The notes beneath the pieces are model-generated. The model worked only from the letters and a program-made list of their open reading frames with translations, made no database searches and was not told where the DNA came from. This document shows positions 23,438 through 32,756 of a stretch of 64,000 nt of DNA, one piece after another. Every line of letters begins with the position of its first letter. The stretch's first letter is position 1. The position numbers and the translations under genes are program-made. Source of the DNA: an uncultured Oscillospiraceae bacterium (lineage in GTDB: Bacteria; Bacillota; Clostridia; Oscillospirales; Ruminococcaceae); assembly GCA_910579175.1 (NCBI GenBank), contig CAJTTB010000006.1:62001-126000 (forward strand), in the 5' to 3' direction.

Positions 23438-23524
23438 TGGTGCCGGTGGCCGGACTCGAACCGGCACGGTATTGCTACCAATGGATTTTGAGTCCATCAC
23501 GTCTGCCAATTCCATCACACCGGC
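23438..23524 (-). tRNA. tRNA-Leu (anticodon CAA)
   Basis: An 87-base cloverleaf including an encoded CCA end. The acceptor stem is GCCGGTG with CACCGGC, the D region reads GGAATTGGCAGACG, the anticodon loop CTCAAAA is closed by ATGGA/TCCAT, a long variable arm follows, and the T arm contains GGTTCGAGTCC. It reads UUG codons. Confidence 0.95.
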
Positions 23525-23534
23525 GACAGTGATT

Positions 23535-23563
23535 ATTATACTAGAACTGACAAAAAAAGTCAA
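23535..23563 (-). promoter_or_regulatory. Consensus tRNA promoter
   Basis: On the minus strand TTGACT and TATAAT are spaced 17 bases apart, 11 bases before the first tRNA. Confidence 0.85.
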
Positions 23564-23603
23564 CCCCTTTTTTTAAAAAAAATGAAAAAATTTGCAATTT
23601 TCT

Positions 23604-24158
23604 TTAGAATGTTCTCTCAATGTCATAACAAGCTCGCTCTCCACCAATAAATTTTAATCTTGTACGGGCACAGGTCAAAGAAGCCTCTCCAATTTTACAA
23701 ATAGATAAACGCACTGGTACAGCTACTTTTTTTAAATGCATACCAATCAAAGTATTTCCAATATCCATGCCACAATCTGCCTTGATTTCCTCTACTACAA
23801 CAGGACAGGACAAAGACTGGTATACAATTGTGGCAAAGGAACCACCTGCTTTTGGCTGTGGAACTACATGAACCTGTTCTAGACGCTCTCTTCGGGCAAC
23901 TTCCTTTTCTATAATAATCGCCCGATTGAGATGTTCACAACATTGAGCTGCCAAATAAATTTCATGCTGCTGTAAAATAGGATACATTCCATCAAATAGT
24001 GCCTTTGCAACCTCCATACTAGAATGAGAACCTATTTTATGCCCTGTTACTTCGCTGCTAGAACAACCTACAATCAAAATAGCACCCTTTGAAACCTTTG
24101 CCAATTCCAACAATTCCATCGTTGCTGATTGTATTTGTTTTTGAATCACCTCTAACAT
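23604..24158 (-). CDS. TIGR01440/DUF436 family protein (YwlG-like)
   Basis: A 184-residue conserved protein of the YwlG/TIGR01440 family, of unknown function and widespread in Firmicutes. Family features are the N-terminal ILIVGCSSSEVTGHKIGSHS (about residues 27-46), AAQCCEHLNRAIIIEKE (about 70-86) and VVPQPKAGGSFAT. Length matches the family (about 180). The start is the ATG with AAAGGG-like bases upstream. It lies between spoIVA and the tRNA genes as a separate unit, since a terminator lies between it and spoIVA. Confidence 0.9.
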   Translation of the reverse strand: MLEVIQKQIQSATMELLELAKVSKGAILIVGCSSSEVTGHKIGSHSSMEVAKALFDGMYPILQQHEIYLAAQCCEHLNRAIIIEKEVARRERLEQVHVVPQPKAGGSFATIVYQSLSCPVVVEEIKADCGMDIGNTLIGMHLKKVAVPVRLSICKIGEASLTCARTRLKFIGGERACYDIERTF

Positions 24159-24251
24159 AATCTTTCACCCTTTCTTTTTGTGAGATTATTATACCTCGAA
24201 TCACATAAAATGTAAATCTCTTTTGATAGTTTATCCTACTCTTTCTATGAT

Positions 24252-24286
24252 AACAAAAAAACAATGCTGTAAAAAATTACAGCATT
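24252..24286 (-). terminator. Terminator of sipL-spoIVA
   Basis: A 10-bp stem (AATGCTGTAA and its complement) with a four-base loop; leftward it is followed by GTTTTTTTG. Confidence 0.88.
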
Positions 24287-24418
24287 ACTTTTATTATGAT
24301 GTTTTCAAATCATAATATTACTCAAAAAGGAAAAGATATATTGTTTGTCATTTCACAAGCCAAAAACAAAGTTGACTGCTATATGATAAAAATCCATCCC
24401 TTACCTTGGAATCTTTCT

Positions 24419-25894
24419 CTATAAAATAATACAAATCAATCCACTACATCCTTCATTGATAATTCGTTCAATGGTTTCTTGTAGTTTAATTCTTGCTTCT
24501 GCTGGCATACGATACAACTTATTGTGCAATCCCTCATTTACCAAAGAATGCAATGATTTTCCAAAGATATTAGATTCCCATATTTTTTGAGGGTTATCAT
24601 CAAATTCATTCATCACATACATTACCAAATCTTCAGATTGACTTTCGCTTCCCACAATCGGACTCACCTCAGTTGTAATATTGGCTTTCATCATATGAAT
24701 AGAAGGAGCCTGTGCGCGTAATCGAACGCCATATTTTCCGCCTTGTTTCATAATTTCGGGTTCTTCTAAAGAAAGTTGCTCTAATGTTGGCATAACAATA
24801 CCATAACCTGTAGCTTCCACTTCTTCTAAAGCGTCTTTAAAGCGCAGATATTCTTTTCTCATCTGTGCCAATTCTACCAATAACGGCAGCAAGCCTTCTT
24901 CCCCTTGTATTTCTAAACCGCTTTCATCCGAAAGAATTTGATAAAACAGCGCGTCTTTTAAATCAATTGTAATCTCTGCACATCCAGTGCCCAAATCAAT
25001 TTTATGAACCGAAATACGCTTTATCTGTTCACATTCAGCAATTCCCTTTGTAATTCCTTCTACCTCATGAATTGTCTTAATATCCTTTGCAGAATTTTTA
25101 ATATGTTCAAAAACGGTTACCTTTAACCAATGGTCTTTTTTAAGCATATTAATCCATTTTGGCATCTCAACGGAAATTTCCTTTACTGGGAATTGAAATA
25201 AAATTTGTTTAATTGCCTGTTTGATGTCATTTTCATCCAATTCCAAACAGTTCATTGGCAATACTGGTACATGGTATTTTTCAGTCAATTCTGCACCCAA
25301 TGCCCTGGAAGATTCAGCATGGGGATTGATACAATTCAGCAATACAACAAATGGTTTGTTCATTTGCTTGAGTTCATTCACAACTCGTTCTTCTGCTTCT
25401 TCATATTCATCTCTGGGAATATCACTGATACTGCCATCGGTTGTCACCACAATTCCAACTGTAGAATGTTCTGTAATCACCTTCTGTGTTCCCACTTCTG
25501 CTGCCATATTAAAGGGGATTTCCTGTTCAAACCATGGAGTAATTACCATTCTAGGCATTTCATTTTCAATATATCCCAATGAGCTTGGCACAATATAGCC
25601 TACACAATCTATCAAGCGCACATTTAATTTGACGTTTTCTTCCAACTCCACCTGTACAGCTTCCTCTGGAATAAACTTGGGTTCTGTTGTCATAATTGTC
25701 TTTCCAGCGGCAGATTGCGGCAATTCATCTACTGCACGTTCACGGCGAAAATCACTTGTAATGCGCGGAATCACTAAAGTTTCCATAAACTTTTTAATAA
25801 ATGTAGATTTTCCAGTACGAACCGGACCCACAACCCCAATATAAATATCGCCTTGTGTTCTCTGTGCAATATCCTTATAAATATTTTGTTCCAT
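24419..25894 (-). CDS. spoIVA: Stage IV sporulation protein A, coat basement ATPase
   Basis: A 491-residue ATPase that polymerises on the outer forespore membrane and forms the platform for coat assembly. The N-terminal TRAFAC-like P-loop GPVRTGKST (residues 23-31) is followed by DLRER-type switch residues and LIDCVGY. A middle domain and a C-terminal domain ending in GLICIIL match the family, whose usual length is 492. It is made in the mother cell under sigma-E in known species. It lies 22 bases downstream of a SipL-like gene, whose product is known in Clostridioides difficile to bind SpoIVA. Confidence 0.98.
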   Translation of the reverse strand: MEQNIYKDIAQRTQGDIYIGVVGPVRTGKSTFIKKFMETLVIPRITSDFRRERAVDELPQSAAGKTIMTTEPKFIPEEAVQVELEENVKLNVRLIDCVGYIVPSSLGYIENEMPRMVITPWFEQEIPFNMAAEVGTQKVITEHSTVGIVVTTDGSISDIPRDEYEEAEERVVNELKQMNKPFVVLLNCINPHAESSRALGAELTEKYHVPVLPMNCLELDENDIKQAIKQILFQFPVKEISVEMPKWINMLKKDHWLKVTVFEHIKNSAKDIKTIHEVEGITKGIAECEQIKRISVHKIDLGTGCAEITIDLKDALFYQILSDESGLEIQGEEGLLPLLVELAQMRKEYLRFKDALEEVEATGYGIVMPTLEQLSLEEPEIMKQGGKYGVRLRAQAPSIHMMKANITTEVSPIVGSESQSEDLVMYVMNEFDDNPQKIWESNIFGKSLHSLVNEGLHNKLYRMPAEARIKLQETIERIINEGCSGLICIIL

Positions 25895-25916
25895 ATATCT
25901 CTACTCCATTTCTCTT

Positions 25917-27455
25917 TTAATCTACAATCGGAATTAATATCATTCCTCTGGAAGACAAAACTTCCTGGTCAATGGAATTTTGTTCTATAATCGCCGTTAC
26001 AGAGGTATTATATTTTTTAGCGATTTCCCAAATGCTTTCACCAGCATCGGCAAAGTAAAGTCGTAAAGCACATTTATCATCTCTTGTTTTGAGTTGTTCT
26101 TCATGAATTTGGATATCCATCATCACATTTTCATAACTAAATTCATATAGAACACCATCTATTAGAAACTCAATTCTCAATTCTAACTCATCTATAGAAT
26201 TGATTGTATAAGCAATATTTAATATTTGCAAATAGGGTTCAAATCCACACTCTTGCTCTAGTAAACCAATGTCAATATTCATCTCACAGGGAATGGTCTG
26301 CTCCACACAAATTGGTGTATGTTCTTGGTCCACTGCAAGAATTGTCAAAGATAAGCTGCACATTATTTCTATACTGTTTTCTTTGCGCGTCCAATTGACA
26401 GCTCCAATATCGTAAATCATATCATAGATATATTCTAAATTGCTCTGGTTAAGCGAAATATTCTTTTTTAGAACGATATTTTCCTGAATCAAACGGTTCA
26501 TTTTTTCTAGCTTAATCTTTTCTTCTATGTTTTCTGTTTCATAGCAGGTGGAATAACAATCATCTACCAATTGTACCAATTTGTTTTTACCCGCTTCACA
26601 AACTGCACGTACTCCAAGTTCAACTGTAAATGAATAACAGTCTCCATCATCTTCAATCTGCATATCAATATCATAATTGACGATTTCAAATCGAACATAA
26701 CACTTAAAATCTTCATCTACCCCATCTAAATCAATAATCTGACTAATGGGAATGGTATGTTCAATCACTTCTGGTTTATCAGGTGTTTTACTGCATAAAT
26801 ATAAAGTATGTAAAGAAATTTCACCTTTGCATACAATTTTATTGGCCAGCATTTTATAATCTTGTGCAGTCGCCACTGCACGATAACTTAAAATATCATG
26901 AATCGCTGGTTTGCCATGTCCTATTTCCAATTCTTCTTTTATGGTAAAATCTTTGGTCACAAACAATTTATTTTCACAGATATTGGTTTCTCTTTTATGT
27001 AGTTGAAGATCATTACAATCGCTGATAATTTGAATGTTTTTTGGTTTTATAACCACGGTTTTCATACTAATAGCACCGTGAATATCCAGCCGTTTTGAGT
27101 TTACGGGACGACAGTTTACATAATTGCACTTTGAAGAAATAATCGCATATCCTCCAGTACAATCTTCCTTTAATTCTACTGATTTTGTAAATGCCTGTTT
27201 TTGTTCTAGCTGTGTTAATTTGTTGTCATTTTCACTGACATACAACATCTTAATCACAGCAACACCATCAATGGTCAATTTATTCCCATTCATTCGTTGA
27301 GAAATAATCGCAGTGTCAATATGGCTCTTTAATACTTTAAAGATACCTGGACAATAGTCTGGCAACATATAATCTAGCTCCACAGACTGCTCTAACACCC
27401 CATCAAATATTGTTTCATTGACACAAATATTTTCCTTAGAAACATGAAATTCCAC
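25917..27455 (-). CDS. sipL: SipL-like spore coat morphogenetic protein (SPOCS and LysM domains)
   Basis: A 512-residue protein with repeated SPOCS (DUF3794) domains and a C-terminal LysM-type domain (about residues 460-508, with GESIWEIAKKYNTSV and GMILIPI). The N-terminal part contains SVELDYMLPDYCPGIFKVLK, typical of DUF3794. SipL of C. difficile has the same layout and near-identical length and anchors SpoIVA through its LysM domain. The start is a GTG nine bases after AGGAG. Adjacency to spoIVA in one unit supports the assignment. Another SPOCS-LysM protein with a different partner is possible but less likely. Confidence 0.85.
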   Translation of the reverse strand: MEFHVSKENICVNETIFDGVLEQSVELDYMLPDYCPGIFKVLKSHIDTAIISQRMNGNKLTIDGVAVIKMLYVSENDNKLTQLEQKQAFTKSVELKEDCTGGYAIISSKCNYVNCRPVNSKRLDIHGAISMKTVVIKPKNIQIISDCNDLQLHKRETNICENKLFVTKDFTIKEELEIGHGKPAIHDILSYRAVATAQDYKMLANKIVCKGEISLHTLYLCSKTPDKPEVIEHTIPISQIIDLDGVDEDFKCYVRFEIVNYDIDMQIEDDGDCYSFTVELGVRAVCEAGKNKLVQLVDDCYSTCYETENIEEKIKLEKMNRLIQENIVLKKNISLNQSNLEYIYDMIYDIGAVNWTRKENSIEIMCSLSLTILAVDQEHTPICVEQTIPCEMNIDIGLLEQECGFEPYLQILNIAYTINSIDELELRIEFLIDGVLYEFSYENVMMDIQIHEEQLKTRDDKCALRLYFADAGESIWEIAKKYNTSVTAIIEQNSIDQEVLSSRGMILIPIVD

Positions 27456-27654
27456 TCTGATACAGCTCCTTTATTCTCCATACGAGTTTTTCTAAATTAA
27501 GCATATTCAAAGAGTGGACAGATTATAACTATGTATTTTACTTTTCCATCCCTCTCTCGATACGACTGCACTCACTTCATATTTATGCAGACATCTATCA
27601 GAAAATACCAGTCCCAAATTATCTTTTGATTGTACCAATGGGATTGATGCGGAA

Positions 27655-27691
27655 CAAAAAAAGAGCTATTACAAATCCATTGTAATAGCTC
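27655..27691 (-). terminator. Terminator of the transglutaminase-like gene
   Basis: A 12-bp stem (GAGCTATTACAA and its complement) with a five-base loop and seven T residues leftward. Confidence 0.9.
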
Positions 27692-27719
27692 GCCCTATCT
27701 TTATAATTGTATCTTTTAA

Positions 27720-28616
27720 TTAACCCAAACGATTTTGATTGCTGTATTTGGTTCCCAACTGTGCATAAGTTTTACAAAAACGATCATAACGAATATTGCC
27801 ATTTACTGTCATATTATCTTCTACCTGTGGATCAAATACATAAGTCACGCCATCAATATAGACCTCAGCCCAAACATGTCCAATCTTTCCCCCGCCTGCT
27901 CTTGCAGTCATGCCATCAATATAGCCTGCATCCAATCCAATTGTTTCGACCATTGCAATAAAAGCAGCAGTATATTTATTACAAGGTCCAATATGGCGAT
28001 CTAACAATGCCATTGCATTCCATGCAATATATCCTTGTGAACCTTCTGTTACATTTCCATATCCAGCAGATGGATAAATATTGGTTCCATAAGAAGTGGT
28101 ATTGATGAGATAATCATAAATTGCTTTTACTTTAGAATAGGTGTCTGGCATTTGGTCAATGCCAATTTGATCAAATACTTCTTGAATCTTCTGATCTACA
28201 TTTGCAAATCCAGTGGATTTTGGATTGAGTGTCGCACCATTTAAAATTTCTTGAATGCTGGCATTGTGCACCTTTTGTTTACTCACTACAGACTCTACCA
28301 AATAGTCAGAACAAATAAAGGTACCATCTTCAATTTTATAGAAATTTTTATCAGTTGTTGCTACCACATGAACCGCAGTACCAGCAGGTGTTACACCAAA
28401 AGACTTAGAAGCAGTAGTAGGTTGCTGACGGCGGTTACAAGGGTCGGTCAAATACATCACTTTATCAGTTGGTGTTTCTGTCCAAGTGAATGCCGCGGAT
28501 ACAGTTACAGGGGTCGCAATGGAAACAGCAGACATGGACGGAAGTACAGCACTTGACATCATAGTAACAGCCAATAAACCAGAAGCAGCAATTTTTTTTA
28601 TATTTGATTTTCTCAT
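27720..28616 (-). CDS. Secreted SH3-like/transglutaminase-like protein
   Basis: A 298-residue exported protein. A Sec signal peptide covers about residues 1-43. A small SH3-like region (about 50-110) precedes a transglutaminase-like domain with an apparently intact triad: C212 in GPCNKYTAAF, H247 in GHVWAEV and D262 in FDPQVED. Such domains act as peptidases or cross-linkers at the cell surface. The ATG at 28616 has GGGAG at ten bases; a TTG three codons upstream is too close to it. A WalR-like binding site lies upstream, which would fit a wall-associated role. It is downstream of tyrS but has its own 300-base leader region. Confidence 0.85.
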   Translation of the reverse strand: MRKSNIKKIAASGLLAVTMMSSAVLPSMSAVSIATPVTVSAAFTWTETPTDKVMYLTDPCNRRQQPTTASKSFGVTPAGTAVHVVATTDKNFYKIEDGTFICSDYLVESVVSKQKVHNASIQEILNGATLNPKSTGFANVDQKIQEVFDQIGIDQMPDTYSKVKAIYDYLINTTSYGTNIYPSAGYGNVTEGSQGYIAWNAMALLDRHIGPCNKYTAAFIAMVETIGLDAGYIDGMTARAGGGKIGHVWAEVYIDGVTYVFDPQVEDNMTVNGNIRYDRFCKTYAQLGTKYSNQNRLG

Positions 28617-28699
28617 TCTAAACAATCTCCCAAAAATTAAATTCCTTCTTATTGATAATCGTTATACTCCTTACAAAGCTAGATAATAAAGCCTCAATT

Positions 28700-28738
28700 T
28701 GTAAAGAGTTCGTAAAGGAGTATTACAAACTGGTTACA
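28700..28738. promoter_or_regulatory. Two WalR-type boxes upstream of the transglutaminase-like gene
   Basis: On the minus strand TGTAAC-N5-TGTAAT (28722-28738) fits the WalR consensus TGTWAH-N5-TGTWAH in full. On the plus strand TGTAAA-N5-CGTAAA (28700-28716) fits except for one base. The interval 28739-28922 shows no gene. Confidence 0.45.
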
Positions 28739-28922
28739 ATTATAACTCTTTTGTAAACAAATTGAAAGATAAAAATCATGTTTAGAGTAAAAAATAGCTT
28801 TTTCTACAAAAACAAAAGGAAATTTTTGGAATTATTGACCAAAAAATCAATTTCTATCTCCATTTATATCCATTTTTGCAACAATCTTCTGTTATCCTCA
28901 TTGAGAAGTTACACCCAACGAC

Positions 28923-30149
28923 TTAAAATACTACTTTGTGAAATACCTTTTTCCCTTTTTTGATAATCAAATAGCCCTGTGTATAATCTGATTTTTGAAG
29001 CAGAGTGGTTGCATCTGTTATTTTGCAATCATCAATTGCAATACCACCCTGTTGTACCAATCTTCTTGCCTCACTTTTTGATGGGCACAGTTTTGTTTTG
29101 CACAACAAATCTAAAATTCCAACTGCACCATCTGTAAGATCATCCGCATTCAATGTAGTCGTTGGCATATTTTCATCTTGTACTCCTTGACCAAACACGG
29201 ATTTAGAAGTTTCTAATGCCTTGATTGCTTCCTTTTCCCCATGTACCATTTTGGTTACTTCAAAGGCTAGTCTTTCTTTTGCCTGATTGAGTTCACTACC
29301 ACTTAAGGTGCGTTCCATTTCTTCAATTTCTTCAATGGGTACAAAAGTCAACAATTTTAAACACTTGATTACATCAGCGTCATCTACATTTCTCCAGTAT
29401 TGGAAAAACTCATAAGGAGAAGTTTTCTCTGGGTCCAACCACACAGCTCCTTTTTCAGTTTTTCCCATCTTTTTACCTTCTTTGGTAGTCAAAAGCGTAA
29501 AGGTCATTCCATAAACTTCTTGATTCTTTTTACGGCGTACCAATTCTACTCCACCTAAAATATTAGACCACTGATCATCTCCGCCAAACTCAATCTTGCA
29601 GTTGTAAGTTTGATTGAGATGATAAAAATCATAACTTTGCAATAGCATGTAATTAAATTCTAAAAAGCTCAATCCCTTTTCTAGTCGCGTTTTAAAACAT
29701 TCTGCTGTCAACATGCGATTTACAGAAAAATGAACCCCTACATCGCGCAAAAATTCCATATAATTGAGATTTAACAACCAATCTCCATTCTGTACCATCA
29801 AAGCACCTTGTTCGTCAAAAGTAATAAAACGTGACATCTGGCGTTTAAAACATTCTGCATTGTGATTGATATCTTCTATACTCAACATTTTGCGCATATC
29901 CGTTTTTCCTGTTGGATCACCTATCATCGTTGTACCTGTACCCAATAGTGCAATTGGGCGATGTCCCGCCCTTTGCATATGTGCCATAACAACCAATTGC
30001 AAAAAGTGTCCTACATGCAAACTGTCTGCTGTTGGGTCAAATCCAATATAAAAGGTAACCTTTTCTTGATTTAACAATTCTTCAATTTTATCCTCATGGG
30101 TTGCTTGTGCAATGAGTCCTCTTCGTTTTAATTCCTGAAATACAGTCAT
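28923..30149 (-). CDS. tyrS: Tyrosyl-tRNA synthetase
   Basis: A 408-residue class I synthetase that charges tRNA-Tyr. The HIGH-type motif is HVGH (within DSLHVGHFLQL, about residues 43-53) and the KMSKS-type motif is KMGKT (about 231-235). A C-terminal S4 RNA-binding domain (about 345-405) contains SKSEARRLVQQGGIAID. The ATG follows AAAAAGGAG. It has a long leader with a T-box that reads tyrosine charging (30243-30530), so expression rises when tRNA-Tyr is uncharged. Confidence 0.98.
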   Translation of the reverse strand: MTVFQELKRRGLIAQATHEDKIEELLNQEKVTFYIGFDPTADSLHVGHFLQLVVMAHMQRAGHRPIALLGTGTTMIGDPTGKTDMRKMLSIEDINHNAECFKRQMSRFITFDEQGALMVQNGDWLLNLNYMEFLRDVGVHFSVNRMLTAECFKTRLEKGLSFLEFNYMLLQSYDFYHLNQTYNCKIEFGGDDQWSNILGGVELVRRKKNQEVYGMTFTLLTTKEGKKMGKTEKGAVWLDPEKTSPYEFFQYWRNVDDADVIKCLKLLTFVPIEEIEEMERTLSGSELNQAKERLAFEVTKMVHGEKEAIKALETSKSVFGQGVQDENMPTTTLNADDLTDGAVGILDLLCKTKLCPSKSEARRLVQQGGIAIDDCKITDATTLLQKSDYTQGYLIIKKGKKVFHKVVF

Positions 30150-30242
30150 TGATTGATTCTCCTTTTTATTTTTTTGATTGTTGTTATTTTGACATTTGAT
30201 TTTAGATTTATCCTATGAAAGTAAATCGTATTGTTCAATAGT

Positions 30243-30530
30243 TAGGCAATAAAAAAACCCCTATCTATCCATTTTGGATAAATAGAGGACGAAATATATC
30301 GCGGTACCACCTCTGTTGCTTTTCTTTCAAAAAGCCACTCACAAGAGTACAAACATACCCTTACCGTCGCTTTAACGGGCGAACCCGATTTCCCTACTGT
30401 GCAATTGCAGTTCAGGTTACAGCTCAAAGAGGTATTCAGCAATTACATTCTATGTTTTTGCACCAACCAAACACTCTCTAAAAGCCTGTATAAAGCCTAC
30501 TCTTTCTTTTCATAGCCTTTTTAATATGTA
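30243..30530 (-). promoter_or_regulatory. T-box leader of tyrS, specifier UAC (Tyr)
   Basis: A roughly 290-base leader with the canonical T-box AGGTGGTACCGCG (complement at 30300-30313) and a terminator (30250-30287: 12-bp-scale stem CTCTATTTATCC/GGATAGATAGGGG, then TTTTTTT). The specifier codon TAC follows GAA at 30432-30434. Uncharged tRNA-Tyr should stabilise the antiterminator and allow tyrS transcription. Confidence 0.95.
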
Positions 30531-30535
30531 GGTAC

Positions 30536-30564
30536 ATGATAGCATATTGCATTTGATTTGTCAA
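30536..30564 (-). promoter_or_regulatory. Promoter of the tyrS T-box transcript
   Basis: On the minus strand TTGACA and TATCAT are spaced 17 bases apart; the -35 overlaps the end of recN. Confidence 0.85.
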
Positions 30565-32252
30565 CCATTATTTTTTGCCGCAATTAACATCTCTCGAGCA
30601 TTTTGCAACATCAAATCAGTGATTTGGTCTGTTGCCATAATCCGAGCAATTTCCCAAATACGTCCATCGGTATCCAAAGACATTACATTTGTATAGGTTC
30701 GTTCTCCTTGTGTTTGTTTTGAAATCAAAAATTGTTCATCTGCCAAAGCTGCAATCTGCGCAGAGTGCGTCACACAGAGCACCTGTCGAACAGTCGAAAC
30801 TGATTTTAACTTTTTGCCAATCTTCTGCGCAGATTTTCCACTCACACCGGTATCAATCTCATCAAAAATTAAAGTATCCACTGCATCTTTTTGTGCCAAT
30901 ACACTTTTGATTGCCAACATAATACGAGATAACTCTCCCCCTGAAGCAATCTTTCCCAAGGGTTTCGGCGTCTCTCCCAAATTTGTAGAAAACAAAAATG
31001 CCACCACATCACAGCCTTTGATTCCATATTTTGCCTTCTCTATTTCCACTTTTAATACCACATTGGGCATATCCAAAAACGCGAGTTCTTGAGACACTGC
31101 CTGTTCAAATCTCCGCGCTGTTTTCTGACGCATCTGAGAAAGCTCTTTCCCCAACTTCACAACCACTGCTTTTTGTTGATTGAGTTGTTCTAACAATTCC
31201 TCTTGCAACTGATCAGAGCGCTGTATTTGTTGTAGTTCTGATTTGGCATTCTGATAGTAGTTTACAATTTCTTCTATGGTATTTCCATATTTGCGTTTCA
31301 ATTGATGAATCTCATCAAAACGCTGTTCTAGTTGCTCTTTTACAGCTGGATCATATTCCAATGATTCCAAAAAATCAGAAATTTTTTCCGTAACTTCTTC
31401 CATCTCATAGCGAACAGTTTCCAACTGTTCTTCTACCTTTTGAATATTCTGATTGTAATCTGCAATTTCATCCAACAGTCCAATCGCCTGATTGGTCAGG
31501 TCATAACTTCCCAAAACTTCTTCTTGTCCACTCAAAGCCCGATAGGCGGCAGATAAATTTTCAGATATCTTTTGAGCATTTCTCATCATATTCAAAGATT
31601 GCTCTATCTGTTCATCTTCTCCCACCTTTGGGTTGACTGCTTCAATCTCTTCTACTTGATAGGTCAACAAATCCAATTTACGTGCTTTCTGCTGCTCATC
31701 TAAATTGACCTTTTGATATTGTCGTTTTAATTTTGTAAATTGGTCATACTCCTGTTGATAACGCGTCAATATATCAGTCGATTGTTCAAATGGTTGATTG
31801 TCCGCATAGCTGTCTAAAATATCAATATGGCGTTCCTGTGTCAACAATATCTGATTGTCATGCTGCCCATGAACGGTCACCAAATCTGCTCCCAATTCTC
31901 GCAATAAGCTCACTGTTATTGGTCTTCCCATCAATCTAGCAATGCTTTTCCCTTCGGTTGAGATTTCCCGCGTGATGACAATTTCATCATTTTCCACCTC
32001 ATATCCATAGTCGGACAACTTTTGGAGTACATGACAATTTAGATGAGAAAACAACGCAGATACAACTGCTTTATCCGTCCCAGTTCGCACCACTTCTTTA
32101 TTAGAACGCTGTCCCAAAACCAGATTAATTGCATCAATTAAAATTGATTTTCCTGCTCCTGTTTCACCTGTAAATACCGTAAAACCATCTAAAAAACGAA
32201 TCGTTGCCTTTTCAATGACAGCCAGATTTTCAACATACAATTCTCTTAACAA
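30561..32252 (-). CDS. recN: DNA repair protein RecN
   Basis: A 563-residue SMC-like ATPase that gathers broken DNA ends for recombination repair. The N-terminal half-domain has FTGETGAGKSILIDAI (Walker A, about residues 27-42) and the Q-loop VHGQHDNQ. A long coiled coil (about 155-370) separates it from the C-terminal half with the signature ASGGELSRIMLAIK and Walker B LIFDEIDTGVSG. The start is a TTG nine bases after AAAGGGG. It follows argR, as in many Firmicutes, but the usual next gene spoIVB is far downstream. Confidence 0.97.
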   Translation of the reverse strand: MLRELYVENLAVIEKATIRFLDGFTVFTGETGAGKSILIDAINLVLGQRSNKEVVRTGTDKAVVSALFSHLNCHVLQKLSDYGYEVENDEIVITREISTEGKSIARLMGRPITVSLLRELGADLVTVHGQHDNQILLTQERHIDILDSYADNQPFEQSTDILTRYQQEYDQFTKLKRQYQKVNLDEQQKARKLDLLTYQVEEIEAVNPKVGEDEQIEQSLNMMRNAQKISENLSAAYRALSGQEEVLGSYDLTNQAIGLLDEIADYNQNIQKVEEQLETVRYEMEEVTEKISDFLESLEYDPAVKEQLEQRFDEIHQLKRKYGNTIEEIVNYYQNAKSELQQIQRSDQLQEELLEQLNQQKAVVVKLGKELSQMRQKTARRFEQAVSQELAFLDMPNVVLKVEIEKAKYGIKGCDVVAFLFSTNLGETPKPLGKIASGGELSRIMLAIKSVLAQKDAVDTLIFDEIDTGVSGKSAQKIGKKLKSVSTVRQVLCVTHSAQIAALADEQFLISKQTQGERTYTNVMSLDTDGRIWEIARIMATDQITDLMLQNAREMLIAAKNNG

Positions 32253-32269
32253 GATGTAAATCCCCTTTA

Positions 32270-32722
32270 TCAGCGAATGATTTCTTTTAATTCCCGCATA
32301 AATTCCTCTGCTTTTTGTGGCGTTTTCAAAAGCACAAATATGGTATCATCACCCGCCAATGTGCCAACAATCTCTTTCCATTCCATCAAATCCAGCGCTG
32401 TACAGGCGGCATTTGCCATCCCCACATGACACTTAATCACCACAGTATTCATTGCATAATCAATGGAAATAATTGCTTCTGAAAAGATGGAATGAAATTT
32501 CTGTTTTGTAATCGCCTGTGTCTTTTTTTCTTGGCAAGTATAAATGTATCTTCCATCTTCTGTTAAGCGCTTTACCAAATTTAATTGTTTCATATCGCGG
32601 GATACCGTTGCTTGTGTGACCATCAAACCCGCCTGATGCAATTTTTCCAAAATCCCCTCTTGTGTGCAGATTGGGTATTGCTCAATAATCTCTAAAATCT
32701 TCTGATGGCGATATTCCTTCAT
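32270..32722 (-). CDS. argR: Arginine repressor ArgR/AhrC
   Basis: A 150-residue arginine-responsive regulator. The N-terminal winged helix (about residues 1-70) has YPICTQEGILEKLHQAG and VTQATVSRDMKQLNLVK. The C-terminal domain (about 80-150) holds the arginine-binding, hexamer-forming element GTLAGDDTIFVLLK. It is the gene between nadK and recN in a conserved order. In Bacillus-type genomes it represses arginine synthesis and activates catabolism. Confidence 0.97.
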   Translation of the reverse strand: MKEYRHQKILEIIEQYPICTQEGILEKLHQAGLMVTQATVSRDMKQLNLVKRLTEDGRYIYTCQEKKTQAITKQKFHSIFSEAIISIDYAMNTVVIKCHVGMANAACTALDLMEWKEIVGTLAGDDTIFVLLKTPQKAEEFMRELKEIIR

Positions 32723-32756
32723 ACCAATTTACTTCCCCTTTCTACAAAATCTACAA

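Noticed and set aside
28617..28770. Riboswitch (for example ydaO/c-di-AMP type) upstream of the transglutaminase-like gene
   Set aside because: The repeats there are short TGTAA-type boxes and do not give the conserved core of any riboswitch I know.
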